Part shown: positions 28,991-32,001 of the stretch, in pieces
Layout of the letters: every line of letters starts with the position of its first letter
Numbering within the stretch: position 1 is the stretch's first letter
Origin: Verrucomicrobiota bacterium
Lineage (GTDB): Bacteria; Verrucomicrobiota; Verrucomicrobiia; Opitutales; Opitutaceae
Reading direction: 5' to 3'
Assembly: GCA_023446735.1 (NCBI GenBank)
Contig: JAEXPQ010000154.1
Span: 1 to 32,001 of the forward strand
Length of the DNA stretch: 32,001 bases
The notes under the pieces: model-generated
Databases searched by the model: none
What the model saw: only the letters and a program-made list of their open reading frames with translations
Told to the model about the DNA's origin: nothing
Translations under genes and position numbers: made by a program

Positions 28991-30094
28991 ATGAAGTACG
29001 TTGACGAGTATCGCGATGCCGCGGCGGCGCGGCAGCTGGCGGATGCGATTGCGCGGCGCGCCACTCGGCCGTGGACGATCATGGAGATCTGCGGCGGGCA
29101 GACGCACAGCATCGTGAAGTTCGGCCTCGATGAATTGCTGCCGCGCACGATCACGCTGGTGCACGGCCCGGGCTGCCCGGTGTGCGTGACACCGGTGGCG
29201 CTGATCGACGCCGCGGTCGCGCTCGCGGCGCGACGCGAGGTGATCCTGTGCTCGTTCGGCGACATGCTGCGCGTGCCCGGCTCCGGCATCGACCTGCTCA
29301 CCGCGAAGGCGCGCGGCGGCGATGTGCGCATGGTGTATTCGCCACTCGATGCCGTGGCTCTCGCGCGGCAGAACCCGGCGCGCGAGGTGGTGTTCTTCGC
29401 CGTCGGCTTCGAGACGACCGCTCCGGCCAACGCGCTTGCCGTGTTGCAGGCGCGGCAGCTCGGGCTGCCCAACTTTTCGCTTCTTGTCTCGCACGTGCTC
29501 GTGCCGCCAGCGATCGCGGCGATCCTCTCGGCGCCCGATAACCGCGTGCAGGGCTTCCTCGCCGCCGGCCACGTATGCGCGGTGATGGGCACCGCAGAGT
29601 ATGGGCCGCTCGCCGAGCGTTTCCGCACGCCGCTGGTCGTGACCGGCTTCGAGCCGGTCGACATCCTGCACGGCGTGCTGCGTTGCGTGGAGCTGCTCGA
29701 GGACGGCCGCCCCGATGTCGCCAACGCCTACGCACGGGCAGTCCGCCCGGAGGGCAACCTGCGCGCGCAGGAGACGATGCGCGCGGTGTTCGAAGTCTCC
29801 GACCGCGAGTGGCGCGGGCTCGGTCTGATTCCGCAGAGTGGTTACGCGCTGCGCCCGGAGTTGCGGGCGTTCGACGCCGTGGCGAAGTTCGACCTGCGCG
29901 GCGCGGGCGGGCACGAGTCGAACGAGTGCATCAGCGGCGCGATCCTGCGCGGCAACCGCAAGCCGCACGAGTGCCCGGCCTTCGGCGTGCGTTGCACGCC
30001 CGAACACCCGCTCGGCGCCCCGATGGTCTCCACCGAAGGCGCCTGCGCCGCGTACTACCGGTATCGGGCGCGGCCGCCGGGCGGGGACGCGTAG
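28991..30094 (+). CDS. hypD: Hydrogenase maturation protein HypD
   Basis: This 367-residue iron-sulfur protein is the scaffold on which, with HypC, Fe(CN)2CO is built. The conserved active-site segments are [26 protein letters not shown] and [10 protein letters not shown]. The C-terminal [4Fe-4S] region has [19 protein letters not shown] and [15 protein letters not shown] 28991 has a clear Shine-Dalgarno (GGAGGG, 28980-28985), unlike most genes here. That fits independent translation after the 204-bp repeat-containing spacer behind hypC. It is the last gene of the plus-strand arm and is convergent with the alpha/beta-hydrolase gene. Confidence 0.97.
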   Translation: MKYVDEYRDAAAARQLADAIARRATRPWTIMEICGGQTHSIVKFGLDELLPRTITLVHGPGCPVCVTPVALIDAAVALAARREVILCSFGDMLRVPGSGIDLLTAKARGGDVRMVYSPLDAVALARQNPAREVVFFAVGFETTAPANALAVLQARQLGLPNFSLLVSHVLVPPAIAAILSAPDNRVQGFLAAGHVCAVMGTAEYGPLAERFRTPLVVTGFEPVDILHGVLRCVELLEDGRPDVANAYARAVRPEGNLRAQETMRAVFEVSDREWRGLGLIPQSGYALRPELRAFDAVAKFDLRGAGGHESNECISGAILRGNRKPHECPAFGVRCTPEHPLGAPMVSTEGACAAYYRYRARPPGGDA

Positions 30095-30095
30095 G

Positions 30096-31043
30096 CTATT
30101 TGCTGGCGTCTCGCGATCTGAGCTGGAAGGCGGACGCTTGCGCGGTATCGGCGACAATACTCGCCGCGAGTTCCTCGACCAGTGGCGCGATGATGCTGAA
30201 GTGGGTGCCGCTCTCGGTCGGAGTGAAATGGATGTTCGGGTTGGTGGAGACTCTCGCCAGAGCGCGCAGCGAGCCGATGTTGCTTGGTTGCACCGTCCCT
30301 TCAAAGACAAAGGTGGGGCACCGGATGTCCTGCAGCCATCGTTTGGGGGCGCGCAGTTCGAGCTCTTTCTGTGTGGTGAGATCGAACGGGAGCACATCCG
30401 CGCCGTAGCCGGCGACGTCGTCTACCGGGCCGAGGGCGAAGACGGCGCGGTAACGGTCGCCGCCCGCGGCCGCGACGAGCAGCGCCAGTGTGCCACCCGT
30501 GCTGTGCCCGCCGAGGTAGATGCGGGTGGGATCCACGTAGTCGAGAGAGGTAAGGTACCGGGTCGCCGCGAGGACATCGTCGATCTCTCCGGCGAAGGTT
30601 TCGATGGATCCTGGGTTGTCGTTTCCGCCGCGGAGTGAAGGATACAGCATGACGATCGGTTGGCTACGGAAGGCGGAGGCCGATTGGTCGTTCTGGCGTG
30701 GCCCCGGCGTCCATGCGATGTCGCCGATGCTGTTGCTGAATCCTCCGACAAGCCAGATGACCGCCGGAAGCTTTGCCGGCGTTACTGGGCGCGGGCTGAC
30801 ATAGGCGCGGTTCGTCCCCAACGGTGCAGGATAGGAGACCAACAGGAGGGTCTCCGGCGGCGGCGTTTCCGCGGGCTCGCCGATGCGTTCATGGCGGAGT
30901 AGTCTGGTCTGGAAGCCTTTTCGCGCGTCAGAGAACGACTCTCGTGTGACCGCTCGCCCGCATCCGGTCGCCCCCAGTAATCCGAGGATCAAGAGTGCAA
31001 TCACTCCGAGGTGGACTGTGCGTCGGGGCTCGTGTCTGGGCAT
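30096..31043 (-). CDS. Putative alpha/beta-hydrolase lipoprotein
   Basis: This 315-residue protein has a lipoprotein signal with LLGATGC and lipidation cysteine C28, so it is probably membrane-attached in the periplasm. The alpha/beta-hydrolase fold shows the nucleophile elbow G179-H-S181-T-G183, an oxyanion-type WLVGGFSN segment near 97-104, and H281 (ESGTHFSII) as likely catalytic histidine. The overall plan resembles prolyl-oligopeptidase/dienelactone-type esterases or peptidases; the substrate is unknown. Base composition is visibly less G+C-rich (about 57-63% in sampled lines) than the flanking hydrogenase genes, hinting at a different history. It is 72 bp downstream of the oxidoreductase gene on the same strand. 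Confidence 0.85.
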   Translation of the reverse strand: MPRHEPRRTVHLGVIALLILGLLGATGCGRAVTRESFSDARKGFQTRLLRHERIGEPAETPPPETLLLVSYPAPLGTNRAYVSPRPVTPAKLPAVIWLVGGFSNSIGDIAWTPGPRQNDQSASAFRSQPIVMLYPSLRGGNDNPGSIETFAGEIDDVLAATRYLTSLDYVDPTRIYLGGHSTGGTLALLVAAAGGDRYRAVFALGPVDDVAGYGADVLPFDLTTQKELELRAPKRWLQDIRCPTFVFEGTVQPSNIGSLRALARVSTNPNIHFTPTESGTHFSIIAPLVEELAASIVADTAQASAFQLRSRDASK

Positions 31044-31115
31044 GGGGACTTTCTCGGGTTGAAGAGGTGCGCAGGTGGGGGAGACGTGCCCGAACGAGCC
31101 GAGCCGCTCGCGAAT

Positions 31116-31712
31116 CTAGCCGCGCGGGAACAGCTCCGCGGCCTTGGCTCTCGTCTCGGCCAGCCAGGCGGCGCGCTGCTCGGGGGTGCTGACGATCACG
31201 GAGGTGAAGTAGAGGCGCTCGGTGCGCGGGATGCCGCACATGCCGCCGACGCAGCGTCTCCAGAGGTTGTCGAGCGGGTCGCCGTAGAGCGCGAGCTCGG
31301 CTTCCATGGGCGTGTTGCCGGTGTTGAGCACGAGGGCGGCGCGGAGCTTGTGCAGCGGCACCGGGCCGGGCTTGCCGTTGGGGCCGACGCGGAACTCGTA
31401 GGCGACGCCGTTGCGCACCACGCGGTCGAGCCAGCCCTTGAGGATGGCGGGCGGCTGGCCCCACCAGTTCGGGTGCACGACGATCAGCCCGTCGGCGCTG
31501 GCGAGCTCGGCGCAGCGACGCGCGATGTCGGGCGGGAGCGGGGCGTTTTTGGGAAACTCGGCGGCGGGCGTGACCGGATCGAAGCCGTCGGCGTGCAGAT
31601 CCTGCACGATCACCTCGTGGCCGAGCGTGCGGAGCGACTCGGTGGCCGCGGCGGCGAGCGCGTGGTTGAAGCTGGCGGGATTCGGATGGGCGACGACGAG
31701 TAGGATCTTCAT
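31116..31712 (-). CDS. NAD(P)H oxidoreductase, flavodoxin-like fold (NQO1/KefF-like)
   Basis: This 198-residue protein of the flavodoxin_2 family has its FMN/FAD-phosphate loop AHPNPASFNHAL at about 8-19. The HPNWWGQPPAILKGWLDRV segment is typical of quinone reductases and KefF-like ancillary proteins, and NTGNTP lies further on. It transfers two electrons from NAD(P)H to quinones or similar acceptors in the cytoplasm. ATG 31712 gives the standard MKILLVV start. A Kef-type antiporter is encoded in this window but 22 kb away, so no functional link is claimed. Confidence 0.92.
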   Translation of the reverse strand: MKILLVVAHPNPASFNHALAAAATESLRTLGHEVIVQDLHADGFDPVTPAAEFPKNAPLPPDIARRCAELASADGLIVVHPNWWGQPPAILKGWLDRVVRNGVAYEFRVGPNGKPGPVPLHKLRAALVLNTGNTPMEAELALYGDPLDNLWRRCVGGMCGIPRTERLYFTSVIVSTPEQRAAWLAETRAKAAELFPRG

Positions 31713-31882
31713 GCGGAAGCGGCCATGAAGGAGCAGGAGCTTGCGCGGGAGCAAGTGCAGGAATGGCGGTTCGTGCCCCCGGAAGCGCCGCGGCGCCGGG
31801 GCATCCCGGGAAAGGGGACGGCGGGGCGGCAGAGGCGAAGAATGGCTTTGTGGCTGGCGCCCGCGGGAGATGGAATCGCGGC

Positions 31883-32001
31883 GTGTTTCCCGGCTTCGAT
31901 GAACAGCTGCGGCGCTGCGCCGATGTAATTGTGCGGTTCGGACTGAACCTCCGGCCGGGCCAACGCGTGGTGCTGGCGGAACCGTACGAGCTGCAGGGCG
32001 T
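31883..32001 (+). CDS. Start of a probable M29-family aminopeptidase, cut by the window edge
   Basis: About 39 codons are visible. FDEQLRRCADVIVRFGLNLR followed by PGQRVVLAEPYEL matches the N-terminus of thermophilic-type metallo-aminopeptidases (family M29, AmpS/AmpT), including the conserved ADVIVRxGLNLxPGQ wording. The start is uncertain: GTG 31883 places the family motif a few residues in and has GGAGA about 12 bp upstream; GTG 31850 is a longer option. Catalytic residues lie beyond the window. It is divergent from the oxidoreductase gene across 170 bp in which nothing else was recognised. Confidence 0.72.
   Translation, partial: MFPGFDEQLRRCADVIVRFGLNLRPGQRVVLAEPYELQG

Noticed and set aside
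31725..31928. 67-codon plus-strand frame upstream of the aminopeptidase
   Set aside because: It is not in the frame of the recognisable M29 sequence, is arginine-rich and has no recognisable feature, so it is probably chance.

Overview
The window is a G+C-rich (roughly 70%), gene-dense bacterial chromosome segment. The gene content and style suggest a Verrucomicrobiota bacterium of the Opitutaceae kind: mreBCD, a secreted DUF1080 protein, several pyrimidine-rich leaders without Shine-Dalgarno sites, REP-like intergenic palindromes, and an O2-tolerant uptake hydrogenase. The taxonomic placement is inference. No marker gene (rRNA, tRNA, ribosomal protein) is present to fix it.

Positions 1-14000 are mostly housekeeping. 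They hold a sensor kinase (cut by the window edge) with its OmpR-type regulator, a GT4 glycosyltransferase, an HNH nuclease, and the mreB-mreC-mreD cell-shape operon on the minus strand. These are followed by a Kef/CPA2-type antiporter with two TrkA-C domains, a small secreted protein, a DsbA-like thioredoxin-fold protein, a POT peptide transporter, a 41-codon gene followed by a strong intrinsic terminator, and a membrane-anchored metallophosphoesterase.

Positions 14178-30094 form a hydrogen-metabolism island of two divergent gene sets facing outward from a 177-bp control region (23015-23191). The minus-strand set runs hypA, hypB, hypF, a DUF1080 gene, a [NiFe] hydrogenase large subunit, its Tat-exported small subunit, and a methyl-accepting chemotaxis protein. 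The MCP has a periplasmic CxxCH haem-c motif, and its start codon overlaps the small-subunit stop codon. The plus-strand set runs hyaA, hyaB, hyaC, hyaD, hypE, hypC, hypD. It encodes an O2-tolerant, membrane-bound group 1d-type hydrogenase with the six-cysteine proximal-cluster signature, its cytochrome b and its maturation protease. One HypABCDEF set, split between the two arms, presumably matures both enzymes.

The first hydrogenase is the unusual part. Its large subunit ends exactly at the mature C-terminal histidine, so it should need no maturation protease. Its small subunit has an extra cysteine beside the proximal cluster and no membrane anchor. Its genes run large-then-small with a paired-hairpin repeat between them, and its only tightly coupled partner is the haem-motif chemoreceptor. 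This suggests a hydrogenase-chemoreceptor unit for H2- or redox-guided movement, which is a hypothesis to test.

The right edge (30096-32001) holds an alpha/beta-hydrolase lipoprotein with lower G+C than its surroundings, a flavodoxin-fold NAD(P)H oxidoreductase, and the start of an M29 aminopeptidase. No tRNA, rRNA, CRISPR array, insertion sequence or prophage was recognised.
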